Below, one piece after another: positions 33,200 to 47,197 of a DNA stretch of 64,000 nucleotides. The position numbers and the translations under genes are program-made. Under the pieces are notes generated by a model, which worked only from the letters and a program-made list of their open reading frames with translations, did no database searches and was not told the origin of the DNA. Position 1 is the first letter of the stretch. Each line of letters begins with the position of its first letter. The stretch is from Pascua guehoae. Its lineage: Eukaryota; Basidiomycota; Tremellomycetes; Trichosporonales; Trichosporonaceae. The stretch covers positions 1,217,780-1,281,779 of the forward strand of contig BCJX01000005.1 of NCBI GenBank assembly GCA_001600415.1. Direction: 5' to 3'.

Positions 33200-35948
33200 A
33201 TGAACTCCTCATCTGGCTTATCGGGACCCCACGTCTCACCCCCATCACCAAAGCTGCGCCAACCATTCCGCCCGCGGTCTGCAATGACAGCACGGGTACC
33301 CCCTCCCCGCTCAGCCTTGGGCTCCCACAACGACAACCTTCCCTCGACGCCCGACTCGCCCTCCCAATCCATCCTGCCGACGCCTGCGCGTGCTCCCAAA
33401 CTCAAGATCAAGTGCGCCACAACGCCCGAGGCACGCAACCGAGTCATGGTCAAACCCAAGGCCGGGGGAGCTCAAGCAAAGTCACGTATTGGACGTCCGC
33501 GCGAGGAAGACGTATGGGGAGATGGCCGCTCTGTCGACCACGCCGCTGTACTCGACACACTCGAACCGCCGCCTGTCCTCGACGCATCTGAGAATGTCCT
33601 TGTTTCCATTCGGTGAGTTTGGGCCGCCGCCGCCCGCCAGCCACCCATGGTATCTAAACATTGCATCGGTGACTAACCGCGTCATAGCGTTCGCCCCCAC
33701 AATGCAGCAGAGCTCCGTGCGGACACCGATTCGGCATGGTTTATGCCGACGTATGACAACCGCCTCCTCAAGCTAAACAAGGGGCGTGATGGACTGCGTG
33801 ATGACCGCGAGTGGTTGTTTGGTGAGTGTCTCACGTGTGTGTGTGATGGACCATTGCTAACAGCAGACCGCATCCTCACGCCGGACACTGACAATGCCCG
33901 GGTCTACGCCACCTCTGCACGCGCACACATTCAATGTAGGTAATGTCATTGTTAGATGTGCACCTAACTCGCAGCCGCCTTGGATGGATTCAATGCTGTC
34001 ATCTTTGCGTACGGCCAGACTGCCTCTGGCAAGACGTTTACCCTCACTGGCGCACCCACCAACCCAGGCATCATCCCCCTCGCCATCTCCGACCTCTTCG
34101 CTCAAATCCGCTCAACCCCCGATCGCGAGTTCCTTCTCCGAGCATCGTACCTTGAGCTCTACAACGAGACCATCATCGACCTTCTTTCAGAGTCTGGGCA
34201 GGAGCTCACTCTCACTGAAGGAAGGAAGAAGGGCGATGTGATCATCAACGGCTTAACCCAGATGGGCGTGCGCACGGAAGACGAGATCCGCAAGCTTCTT
34301 CGGATCGGCGAGGAACGCCGCAAGGTCGGAGGAACAGATTGGAACCAGCGATCGTCGCGTAGTCACTGCGTGTTCCGCATTGTTATCGAGTCCAAGGGCG
34401 GCGCCTCCAGTGGATCAGCCACCCCCGCACGCGACCGTGCCACCCGTACAAGCACCCTGTCTATCATTGGTACGTACTGCGTTGTTGTTTTTGCTCACCA
34501 CAGACTTGGCCGGTTCGGAGAAGCACACGAGTTCCAAAGAGCGCAATGCCGAGGGAAAGCATATCAACCAGTCGCTCCTGACGCTCAAGCTCGTCATCTC
34601 GAAGCTTGCCGACATGGCGTCCAAACGCAACGTCATGCATGTGCCGTACCGTGACAGTAAACTGTGAGCTGATGGTTCGTTTTGACGTCTTTAGCTGACA
34701 TCAGCACCCGCTTGCTCCAGCCGTCCCTATCGGGCGACGCCCGCATTTCCGTCATCTGCACAATCTCGCCTTCTCCTCTCAACGTGGCCGAGTCGATCTC
34801 GACCCTGTCTTTCGCACAGGGCCTGAAGCGCGTGCTTCTCTCGGCTCAGCGCAAGGAGCGCTTTGACCCCGAGGCCCTCATTCAGCAATACCAGAATGAG
34901 ATTGCCGAGCTTCGTGCTCTCCTGCGCGAAAAGGAAATGGGCGGTCTGGAATCAAGCCGAAGCGACGTAGGTGTAATCATGTTGTTGTGTGCTGACCTAT
35001 CAGCGACAGAAGAACCAGGAGATGGAGAGCCGGTTGACAGAGCTCAAGAGCCTCATCCTCAACTCTGGCAGCCTGTCTGGGGTGAATCCCCGTGGACCAC
35101 AGGACACCCCAATTGGTCGCCCCTTAACGCCTGCCAAGTTCAAGTTCCCGAAGATTGAGATGGACAAGACGGCCGCAGCCCTCCAGGAGCAAGTCCACTC
35201 TCTCGAAACAGAGAATGCGCGGCAGAAGGAGGAGATTGAGCGTCTCAAGGCCGAGCTCGACCGGCGACCTACCAACCCTGACAAGCGTGTCCTGGAGCAG
35301 CAGGACGAGATCAACCAGCTGCGCATGATTGCCGGTGAGTGTTGAACATGCCCAGGAACGAAGCTGACATTTCAAGACGACTACGAGCGCCACCTCCGCG
35401 AACCATCGCGCAAGGTGCGCGAGGACGTCGAGAAGGAGTGGGCGGCAAAGTTCAACAAGGTCGAGGACCAGCTCTGGTCCAAGAAGCAGTGGGCAGACCG
35501 TCTGCACCAGAACCTGCTGGACGAGAAACGCGAAAAGGAGCACTGGCGTTCCAAGGCCCAGGCGTGCGAGAGCAAGGTTCTCGCCGTGTTCGAGTGGGTC
35601 AACCAGGCCCTGGGCGAGGGCGGTTCGGATGAGGACGATGACGACGACTACGACAACACATTCACGGTGTCCAACTCGCCCGACCCGTTCTTGGCGCCGC
35701 TCCCCGAAGTGCAGCCGGACCTCGACGCCTTTGACGACGACTTTGGTGTCGTCGGCGCTGCGACCGAGAAGCTCGCGACTCTCACTCTCAACCAGTCGCG
35801 TCTGCACCGCCCCCGTGTCAGCAGCAAGAAGCTCCAGTCCGAGTTCAAGGACTGGTTCCAGGGCAGCCTTGGCCGACCTCCCCCCCACCGCCTCCTGCGC
35901 GACAGCTTACCGCCTCCGTTAGCGTCCCTGGATGACGATGAGTTTTAG
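33200..35948 (+). CDS. Kinesin-7 motor (Kip2/CENP-E-like)
   Basis: Plus-end-directed microtubule motor. Eight exons: 33200-33612, 33688-33821, 33867-33935, 33975-34469, 34504-34663, 34705-34966, 35004-35334, 35377-35948; 811 aa. A Ser/Pro-rich head of about 130 residues with basic patches precedes the motor, as in Kip2. Motor motifs: VSIRVRPHN, P-loop GQTASGKT (about 217), switch I NQRSSRSH (about 328), switch II DLAGSEK (about 371), and the SISTLSFAQGLKRV end of the motor. Coiled coil follows (EIERLKAELDRR, QLRMIADDYERHL). The tail is acidic. Kip2-class kinesins carry CLIP-170/Bik1 to plus ends, and a CLIP-170 gene lies 16 kb away. The class was assigned from architecture, not phylogeny. Confidence 0.9.
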
Positions 35949-37090
35949 AGGGGGCAGGGAGCGTGGGGGGTAGAATGCGGTCGATGGACAAGACGAGTTG
36001 TACCTGGTTGGAGAGGCTCAGGTAGGAGAGGGACGCGAGGGGAAGGGGATGTGGCTGGATCAGGTGGATCGAGCGTGGACACGAGCAAGCACGATGGGGC
36101 AAGAGAAACCGATGTGCATAATCATCATGCGGGGGAGGAGACAGGTGGACATGGTGGTGGAAGAGACACAAGAATTTGTATATGCTCTGCTGTATGCGAC
36201 TGTTTACTCATGTGCAAGGTGGGCGAGGCTGTGAGGGAGGCATGGCTCCGTGTGCGGTGGCCAACAAGCCCCACAGTCGGGGGACCGGGTGTGACTGACC
36301 GAGACGCACCACTCGTCGCAGCTCATGGCATAGGCTGCAGTGACCCTCGTTCGCGCCTCACCACTGTCCCCGGTGCATGAACGGCCACTGTGGCGGCCCC
36401 ACGGAAATGGTCCAAGAACCACCTTGGTCCCCCATGGCGCGCGTCGGGCAGCACTCGCCCACAGCAACCTCCCCTTAATCTTCTTTCATAGCATCGAGAC
36501 GACGACAAGTTCCTGTGCTCTTAGGAACGGCGTGGTAACCCCACCTGGATTTCTCGCGCTCATACTTTCGACGCTTCGATTGCGTACAAAACTATACAAG
36601 AACAAAAAAAAAAGAAAAGATTGCCAAGAAACGGGGTCCGTTCCTCACCTAGAAACCGAGTTTGTTGGTCGGAATGAAACAGCGCTTGTTCCTCACTCAT
36701 CAGCCCACACACCCATCTTCCTCCGCAGACTACCGTGCAGGTCCAACAATGGAAGTCACCGAGATTTGAGCAAAGACATACGACCGTTCCTCGCGGGTCT
36801 TGCCATCCGTTTCTCTCAGAGGTACAACACAGAGTAAGGACGTTGTTCACCCATGGACGACACGTATGTCCGGACATGACTCTATTCACGTGCGTATACC
36901 GTCAAGATCCAAGCCTCGAATCAACCACCAAAGCACAGCACGTGAGACAGCACTTGGGACTTGAGGAATCGAAACATGACATTGTGCATTTGACGTATGG
37001 TTTGACTTATTGTCTTCAATATCCAAGCCTCCTGATTGAATCAGTCCTCGACCGAGCCGGGCCCGCGTCCCAGGCCGCTTTGGCTCCACC
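35949..37090. other. 1.1-kb intergenic region between convergent genes
   Basis: 3' flanks of the kinesin and the cupin genes. Frames such as 36340-36837 have no family features. An A-rich tract lies near 36602-36620. Confidence 0.5.
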
Positions 37091-38795
37091 TTACTCGTCG
37101 CCGTAGTCGTCATCGTCGTCGTCGTCGTCGTCGTCGGCGGCGGCGGGCTCGGCGCGGCCCTCGAACATGGCCTCGGCGCCGCTTTCCTCGTGCGAGACGA
37201 GCGTCTTTCCGTGTCTGGTGTGAGCGGCGCAATTTCCCAGTTCTCGGTGCGCATTGGTGGGCAACTCTGCCAAATGTCTGAATGAGGCAGCAGTCCAGGC
37301 CTGGCGTCTCTACCGGACGCCAGCGAATGCGCCTTTCCTTCCTCCCACAAGTCCCTGCACTCTGGGCACACGCCCACCACACCGACCAACCCCTCCCCCC
37401 AACAACACCCACTCCTGCCCCGAATCCACCCCACCCCCTCCCTCCCCCGTACTCACGTCGGATAACTAATCACATCCAGCCCCTTCCTCTCCCCCCCAAG
37501 CAAATACGTCACCGCCTCCCCCCCGCTCCTCAGCTTGTGCGCCCACACGTCCCCCGGGTGGCCCGCGGGGAATCCCGCAAAGTCGCCCGCCTCGAGCGTC
37601 TCCTCGCGCACCTCGATCAGGCCCTCGGGGGCCGGGCGCAGGTCGTCGGGATTGTGCGCAATGGGGCGGGCGAGGACGAGGGTCGCGCGCCCCGTGAGAA
37701 TATACAGCCACTCGGACTCTGCGAGGTGCGAGTGCAGCTCGGTCGAGGTCGAGTTGGGCGGGAGGGTGACGAGGTGCACGCCGAGGCCGGAGGCGGACAT
37801 GCCGGCTGGGGTGTTAGTGGGCGGTGGGTGGGGTGGGGGGAGCCTGGGGGGGGAGGAGTGGTGGGAGAAGGGGGAGAGGGAGTGAAGGAGTACGGTCATG
37901 AACGGGCGAGTTGAGGAGCGGGGAGGGGCGAGAGGGGGGCAGAGTGGTGCCGATAGACAAGGCCAGGCGGTCGTCAAAGCCTGGCACGACGTCGTTGGTG
38001 ATAGCCAGTGTCGGCAGCTGGCTGAGATACGAAAGCCAAGGCAGCACCAGACCGCTCCTTCATGCCACTGGCAGGCGACTGGAAGACCACTGCAAGACTG
38101 CAGACCGCAGCCCTGGTATAACCAGACCATACCGATCACAAACACACCGCACACACACCCCGAGACACACCACAAATAGACACCAGCCACACCACAACCA
38201 CCACACCCCGAACAGCTGCAAGCCGCAGCGCACACCTCCGAGCGCGGCCGACCAACCCCTCCCACAGGCTCTGACCTCGCAGCAACGAGCACCGCCGTGG
38301 TCAGCTGCGTTAGAGCCAAATCCTTTGCAGTCGGGAACAACGCTGCCCGCCTCGTCGCCTTCTCCTCGCCCCAACCTCCCCCCAGCCAAACCCTCCCCCA
38401 ACCCCCCNNNNNNNNNNNNNNNNNNNNNNNNNNNNNNNNNNNNNNNNNNNNNNNNNNNNNNNNNNNNCAAACCCCCCACCCCTCACCTCCCTCAAGTCCC
38501 TGCACCTATACCCACCCAGATCACTCAAACAAGCCTGCACGCGCACAGCCCTGCCCATAAAGTGTTCCCGCCGCTCCATCGCCTCCGCGACCTCGCGCGC
38601 GCGCACGATCGGGAGCGCCGGCGCGTCGTCCAGGTCGACCTCGCCGTGTGCGTGCGCGTGCGCGTGCGAGTGGCCGCAGCCCGCGTGGTGTTCGTGTTCA
38701 TGTTCGTGCGAGTGCGAGTGCTCGTGCGAGTGCGCGTGGTGGTCGTGCTCGGGCACGTCTGTGACGGTCGCTTTTCCCTTTCCTGACGAGGACAT
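37091..38795 (-). CDS. Cupin-domain protein with His-rich N-terminus and poly-Asp C-terminus
   Basis: Three exons on the complement: 38795-38516, 37805-37457, 37214-37091; 250 aa. The 710-bp first intron spans a 60-N gap, but its donor (GTGGGT) and acceptor (ACTAAC...CAG) are canonical, and joining gives LSDLAGMSASGLGVHLVTLPP in frame. Residues about 17-52 are almost all His, Glu and Ser in alternating HS/HE pairs, a likely metal-binding segment. The cupin core has HSHLAESEWLYILTGRATLV (first cupin motif: H, H, E) and AGDFAGFPAGHPGDVWAHKL (second motif), so a mononuclear metal site is expected. Function is unknown; the cupin fold covers dioxygenases, isomerases and sensors. The tail is ten consecutive Asp then YGDE. 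Confidence 0.8.
38408..38467. other. Assembly gap (60 N)
   Basis: Sixty undetermined bases inside the first intron of the cupin gene, flanked by C-rich/G-rich low-complexity DNA that probably broke the assembly. The true length is unknown. Confidence 0.98.
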
Positions 38796-39618
38796 TGTGG
38801 CGAGTGCTAGTTGGGAGGTAGAGGTAGGGGGGATAGGGGGATAGGCAGGCGATAGGTAGGAGGATAGGTAGGGTGGGATCTGGGATGGGTGTGAGAGTTC
38901 AAACTTCTGGGTAGAGTCTTCTGGGTGGAGGTTGGATGGAATGCGGCGTTCCTGAGTGGCGGCACCGAGTGGCGAATATCCAGTGCCATCCATCACTCTG
39001 ACGATGTGACAGGCGCGGTGTGCCGGTTTGCAGACTGTCTTGCACACCTCCAAGCACCCATAGTGCCACTCGACTGACACAAACACCACCCGTACTCTCT
39101 TTCTACAGTATAAGCACCACTCAACGCGTCTACTTTCGCTGATGCTGATTTTCCCACACGTAGAGATCACAAGAGTGGTGATGTGTCCGAAAAGGCGGCA
39201 GAGGTCGGGGGTTCGAGCCGGGGAAAGGATCCTTGCGGCGGCCCTTGGGTAAAAGTGAGAGTGCTTTTCCGCAAGCTGAGAGCGTCTGGGGCTGGGGTTG
39301 GTGAGGGTACCAATCGGTGGCAGGATGGGCTTGTCTTTTTGTTCTCTCGCTGTGTTCTTTCAGGCGAGTGATGCCGAGCGGGACCGTCGTTTGTATTACT
39401 TCCAGCATACTTTGCCTCAGGGCTGGGAAATTGCGCAATGTTCTGCAGAGTGCGTCACGGTCGACGAGGAACATATGCGATTTCGCGCTCATTTTGTAGC
39501 CAACTTGCAGACTGTCTGATGACAAGACACGTACCTCTTCATGCCAACGGGTGGCAGGCCTTTACGCCAGTGCATCATATCAACAGTACACAAAATACAA
39601 ACTCGGACCGTGTTTCGG
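38796..39618. other. 823-bp intergenic region
   Basis: It contains the cupin promoter and the 3' flank of the SRAP gene. A B-box-like GGGTTCGAGCCGG lies at 39208-39220 but no cloverleaf closes around it. The minus frame 39525-39130 has no domain features. Confidence 0.5.
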
Positions 39619-41729
39619 CTACTTTTTGGGCGACTTGAAGAAGCTCGTGATGCTCGCTTGCTGTCCGTCAGCACCCCGCATACCATGGATGTCGGTCCTC
39701 GCCAGCCCTGCGACGTGGCACATCTTTCCGACTACACTCGACTGCTGTGGCGACCCTCGGGTAGCGTCCAGATTCCGCCTCACCCCCTCATCTATACTCA
39801 CACCGCTCCCCTTGCTCTCCTTTGGTCGTACCACCTTTGTCTGCCGCCCACCAATCTTGTCGCTGCCGTCGCGTTTCCTCTTGCCAGCTCGCGTCGACGA
39901 GGACGGCGGCGAGTCGGCGACGACGATGACTTCTGGCGCGTCCGTGTCCGCCTGGCTGGTCTCTGGCTCGCTCTCCGACTTGGCTTTTGACGCGCGCGGG
40001 CCCTCAGGCTTGGTGTCTGGCTGGTCCTGTATGGCGTCTGGCTTTGGTTCGCGTTTGACGTTTGGCTTGTCGTCTGCTGATTGCCCTGGTTTGACATCGG
40101 GCTTGAGGTCTGCCGTGGCCCCGGGCTTGTCCTCAGACTTGGCCTCGGACTTGAGGTCTGTCTTGACGTCTGGCTTGTCATCAGGCTTGACCTCCGGCTT
40201 GACCTCGGACTTGACTGATCCCGCCTTTGTCTCGACGTCTGATTTTCGTGGAGACGCTGCCGCTCCAGCACCCAGTCTACCATCGTCGCGCTTGCCATTA
40301 CCGCCTTTCGACTTGACTGGCGATGCAGCCTGCTTCTGGAAAAAGCTCTTGATCCCGTCCTTGCGCTCGGCAACCGGGAGGATATAGTTTGGCTCGCTGC
40401 GGCCAATCTTGCCGACCTCTGGGACGACAGGATAGCTAATGTCAGCACGAGCGGAGATAGCACCCGACGGCCTGTCGTTCGCTACATCTGATCCTCGAAC
40501 ATCCCCTTAGGGCCCATACGAATGTACTCACCAATCCAAACCCTGGTAGCTGGTGAGCACGTCCGCCGTCCCGCCCTTACCCTCCTCCCACCCCTTGGGC
40601 GTTTGGCCCAGATCGAGCCAGCGCTCAATATCGTCCTCGTTCGTGAGAATGCACGGCATGCGGTCGTGGAGCCACGCGATATCGCGAGCAGGCACGGTCG
40701 TGAGGATGGTAAACGTGCTGAGCGGCACGGGGTTGCCGGTGGGGTACGGCTCGCGGTCGTCGCCTTCTGCTGGGACCCACTTGGACTCCACGGGCTCGAC
40801 GTACTTGACCGTGTCCCACAGGCCTGCAAAGAAGAGCAGCGGCGGTGACGATGCGGTACACCCCAGCCCTTCCCCCTCGCCGCCCTTGGGGAGTGGGAGA
40901 CGCGTAAAGTGAGCCACCTTGGACGAGCCCTTTTTCTGCCACTCGTAGTAGCCCTGCGCTGGGATCACACAGCGGTTGCGCCGGAGGCTGTACCACATGC
41001 CCCCGGCAGAGGGGTCGCTGTAAGGTCAGCAAAGAGCAAGGCGGGCGAGATAGCAGTGGACGCACATGAGTGTCTCTGACCGCGCGTTGATCGTGTTCAT
41101 CGGCCCTGTTGGTGGGTACTTTGTCCAATGAGGAATCAGACCCCATTGCCTAGCGTGTCAGCTTCGAGAGCAGTAAACGAGGTGGATGTGACCTCTGGTA
41201 TGTATCTCATCATTCTTCAACCGGATGACTCGCCATTCATTCTCCCACTTACATGGTCTCAATCATCGCCTCGCCCGTCGATGGGTCGCGCCGCACGACC
41301 GGGGCGCGCTGCCTCGGCGCAATGTTGTAGCTGCCATCAGCATTGCCATCAGTTGTCATCCGGCACATGATCTGGTCTATCACACACAACGCCCCTCTCC
41401 CCTCGTGCCAATACCCACCTAGGCCAGAAGTCCTGCTCGCGCTCCCACTTTGGCAGCCCCGCCTCGGCAGTCGCAACCACGTCGGTCGGCTTGGACGCGG
41501 GCTTGGACTCGGGCTTGGACTCGGGCTCGGCTTCCACCTTGTCCCCTCCGGCACCACCACCACGGAGCCTCAGCGCCCCACCGCTGCTCCCACTCCCGCT
41601 CCCGCTCCCCATCGCGTCCCCACCCCCGCCCCGCCCACGGTTGCGGTTGGGGAACAGCCGGCCGTACTGTTCCTGCAGCTCTTCGAGAAAGTCGAGGTGC
41701 GCAGCACCCATCGCGTATCGCCCGCACAT
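39619..41729 (-). CDS. SRAP-domain abasic-site DNA-protein crosslink protein, HMCES ortholog
   Basis: Shields abasic sites in single-stranded DNA at replication forks by a thiazolidine link through Cys2. Six exons on the complement: 41729-41419, 41330-41253, 41149-41066, 41017-40532, 40435-39802, 39660-39619; 544 aa. The start MCGRY supplies the catalytic Cys. Conserved blocks are SYNIAPRQ, QWGLIPHWTK, NARSET, GYYEWQKKG (active-site Glu) and WLHDRMPCIL (active-site His). An insert of about 60 Gly/Ser/Glu/Lys residues follows MCGRY. The 210-residue disordered tail has GIKSFF and QASITSFF, both PIP-box-like, and repeated K-P-[DE]-V-K units with VKSE, VKPE and VKRE SUMO-consensus motifs. The last intron (141 nt) is frame-neutral and stop-free. 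It is head-to-head with the MYST gene. Confidence 0.92.
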
Positions 41730-42096
41730 TGTGTATCGAAGGCGTTAGAGATGGTGTCGGGGTTATGTGTGAAGTGTCAAGGTTTGTGCGAGTTTGCATG
41801 CCTGTTTGTCGTCATGGTGCGTTGCCTTTGGTGTGTCACCACATGCTCTCATCAACACACTCCTACTGCTGCTGCTGCAATCTCCACCGTCATCCGTCAT
41901 GTACCCTTGGTATTCAGGCACCGCCTAAACGGAGATTGGCCAATGTCCGTGTCGCATCTCTCGATCGTTTCTCCCTTTGGACAATACAAGTCAGGAGAGG
42001 CGCGTCATGTTCAAAACCCGCCGACAACATTGCCATCTACAACTTGTCCATTCACCATCTCCAGAGAATCTGGCGCCCGTCCTAGTTGGTTCCACG
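41730..42096. promoter_or_regulatory. Short divergent promoter of the SRAP and MYST genes
   Basis: Only 367 bp separate the start codons. No TATA-like element is obvious. An in-frame ATG at 42007 could lengthen the MYST protein by 30 residues and shorten this region to 277 bp. Confidence 0.5.
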
Positions 42097-44627
<2,531 letters not shown>

Positions 44628-47197
44628 ATGGCGACCGCCGGCCCCTCGCGCGCAGCGACCGTGACCGACGAAGGCACCGAGCACGAACAGGCCCCCGGCC
44701 CGAGCCGCGGCGCATCGGCATCAGCGGGCGGATCCGCGTCGCCCACCAAGTCTGGATCTGGTGGAGAGGCGGCCGAGAGCGCAGGGCGGGACGGGGGAGC
44801 AGAGGCCGAGGCGGGGGAGGGTGAGGGGGAGGGGGCGAACGGCGTGAATGGGAATGGGGACGAGGAGGGAGGGGACGAGCTGGATGCGGACGGGCTGCCG
44901 CGGGACGCGAGCGAGACGCTCTATCTCCACAACCTGAATGAGAAGGTTCGGATAGACGGTGAGTTGTTCCGTAGGCGGGATGGGGACTGGGTGTTGGAGG
45001 TGGGTGTTGGGTGTTGTTGTTGGGGTGGTATGGTGTGAGCAAGGTGTGGGGGGAGGGAGGCTGAGCATGGAGGGCGGGCGAGGAAAGGAAGGGGGTGGAG
45101 GGAAGCAAGGGCTGGAGGGTATGGTTGTGGGGGGACGGAAGTCGTGCGGGGAGCGGAAGAAGGTGGGGAGCGACGCAGGGACCGAGGACAAGACGATGGC
45201 GCCAAGGAGCGATGGTGATGGTGGGGATGGTGGGGGTTACGCAGAGCACGGAAGGATGGCTGTGAAGGCCCAGAGACCGCGGCCATTGTCGCGGCCGGCA
45301 GTGAAACGTTGGTGCCGCATGTCGTCCACCTTGCTGCCTGGATGCGCGGGCAGTCATACCCCCACTCTCCGAGGTTACGCCAGTCCCCCCAACGGGATGT
45401 GAGCGACCGACACAGCCTGGTGACCAGTACGAACGGCGGCACCAACCACCCAGACCGTAACCACACCCAGACCCAGATCTTTACCCAGACCTTACCCCCG
45501 CCCAACCCCAAACCCACCCCCACCCCCAAGCTAGCCCACTAACCCCCGCAGTCATGAAGGAGACGCTCTTGACGCTGTTCAAGCCATACCACCCCCTCGC
45601 GCCGATTATTGCGCACCGCAACGCACGCATGCGCGGGCAGGCGTTTGTGAGCTTTGCCGACAAGAAGACGGCGGATCGCGCGAGGAGAGACGTGAACGAG
45701 TTTCCGCTGTATGGGCGGCCGATTGTGAGTGTCCCACCCTGCCCACGCAGTGGGCGGCGGGTCGAGTGTTGTGCTGGGTGTTGGTGGTTGGCGGTTGGTG
45801 GGTGTGCGGTGGCAATGCTGCCCCGTGAGGTGTGCAGGATGAACAAGGTCTAAAGGGCGGGAAAAGGCCAACCGAGCACTGAGGCGGCGTCGGCTGCTCG
45901 AGAGCGGTCATACCGTCTGGACGGCGGCGCCATGTCCGAGCCTGGTGCTTCTGGCTGGTACGAGCCGAGCCTGCTCACATTTTACACCCAACGAGCTTGA
46001 ACTGCATTACCTCGACTCCTTTTGCTGTCACTTACTCCCTCCATTCTCCATTGTCCTCTCTCCCCGCCTATTCTCTGCGCGTTCTCTTCTGCCCCGCCTA
46101 CTCTGATTGTACGCTAACGCCCAGATCATCAGCTTTGCACGCACACGCTCCGACGTGGTGATCGGAAAGCACGACGGCGAGGACGCGCTCGAGGCGTGGA
46201 AGGTGGAGCGGACCGCAGAGAAGAGTGAGTGTGATGTCTGCCTTGAGCTCGTGCACGTGTGTCTGTTGTAGGACGCGGGGAACGGTGGAGTGGTAGCCTG
46301 CGGCCGGTGGCGGCGTGCAGTTTGGCTGGGCTGGACCGGGCAGGTGCCTGCTCGGGGGACTCGCCGGCTGTGTGTTGCCTGGCGTCAACGCGCCCCGGCG
46401 TGCAGAGTTTGCTCTTTGGATGGGACAGCCGGCCTCGGGACCGATGTCTCGCTGTAGTAGCAAGTGCTACACACACCCCAACCGTGCAGCTTTGGGTGGC
46501 CCTCGTTTCGTCCACATCCCAACGCATTCTGTGCCTCAACTGTGACCCACAGCGGATCCAAGACTGACAATGCAGAGATCAAGCGGAGGACAAACCCCTT
46601 CCGGCTCAAGCAGCGTGCAAAGGCCAAGGCTGGTGGTGAGTAGTGTTTTTACCTTGGAGGGTGGAAGTTGGGTGCAGGTTGGATTGGGTGGGCGTGGCGT
46701 ATCGCGACAGGTTGGCATGCGATGTCTTGCTTGGCATCGCTACTTGTACAGATGTGTTCGCCAGTTTATTGCCGTTGCCACTGTCTTTGCCCAACACATC
46801 CTACCTACCCCTTTGCCCCCACCCCTCCACCCCCTCCCCTTTCCCAAACTCCACGTCCCCTCTACCTCCACGCGCTCGCTCGATCCGCTCGCTCACGCAC
46901 CCAGCCACGGACGAACCGGCTGCCAAAAAGCCCCGCCTCCAAATGCCCGACGAATACCTCCCGCCCAACAATGTCCTGTTCATCCAAAACCTCCCCGAGG
47001 GCACGACACAGGACGACCTGCGCGACGTGTTCGAGGCGCACGCGGGCCTGCTCGAGATCCGCACCATCCCTGCCAAGCGCGACATTGCATTCGTCGAGTT
47101 TGCCGACGAGGCGACGGCGACGGTCGCAAAGGACGCCCTGCACAATTTCAAGATTGACGGCGAGACAAAGATGAAGGTTACGTATGCTAGGAAGTAG
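44628..47197 (+). CDS. U1A/U2B'' snRNP protein with two RRMs
   Basis: Spliceosomal RNA-binding protein; in fungi one protein usually serves as U2B'' (Msl1) and U1A-like factor. Five exons: 44628-44958, 45552-45724, 46125-46224, 46576-46635, 46905-47197; 318 aa. An Ala/Glu/Gly-rich tail of about 97 residues precedes RRM1 (LYLHNLNEKVRID as RNP2-like, RGQAFVSFAD as RNP1). Basic linker NPFRLKQRAKAKAG and PAAKKPRL follow, then RRM2 (VLFIQNLPEGTT, RDIAFVEFAD). It ends MKVTYARK, the standard C-terminus of this family. Introns are 593, 400, 351 and 269 nt, five to ten times longer than elsewhere in the window, suggesting regulated splicing. No snoRNA could be identified in them. Confidence 0.93.

Noticed and set aside
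35124..35888. 254-codon minus-strand frame
   Set aside because: Antisense to the kinesin tail exons; Val/Leu-rich mirror of Glu/Lys/Asp codons.
39150..39240. tRNA-like segment with GGGTTCGAGCCGG and an ATCAC/GTGAT hairpin
   Set aside because: The T stem does not pair, the hairpin loop lacks U33, and no acceptor stem closes.
46225..46575. Possible box C/D snoRNA in an intron of the U1A/U2B'' gene (GTGATG near the 5' end, CTGA near the 3' end)
   Set aside because: The C box has a mismatch, the CTGA is the branch-site region, and no terminal stem is formed.
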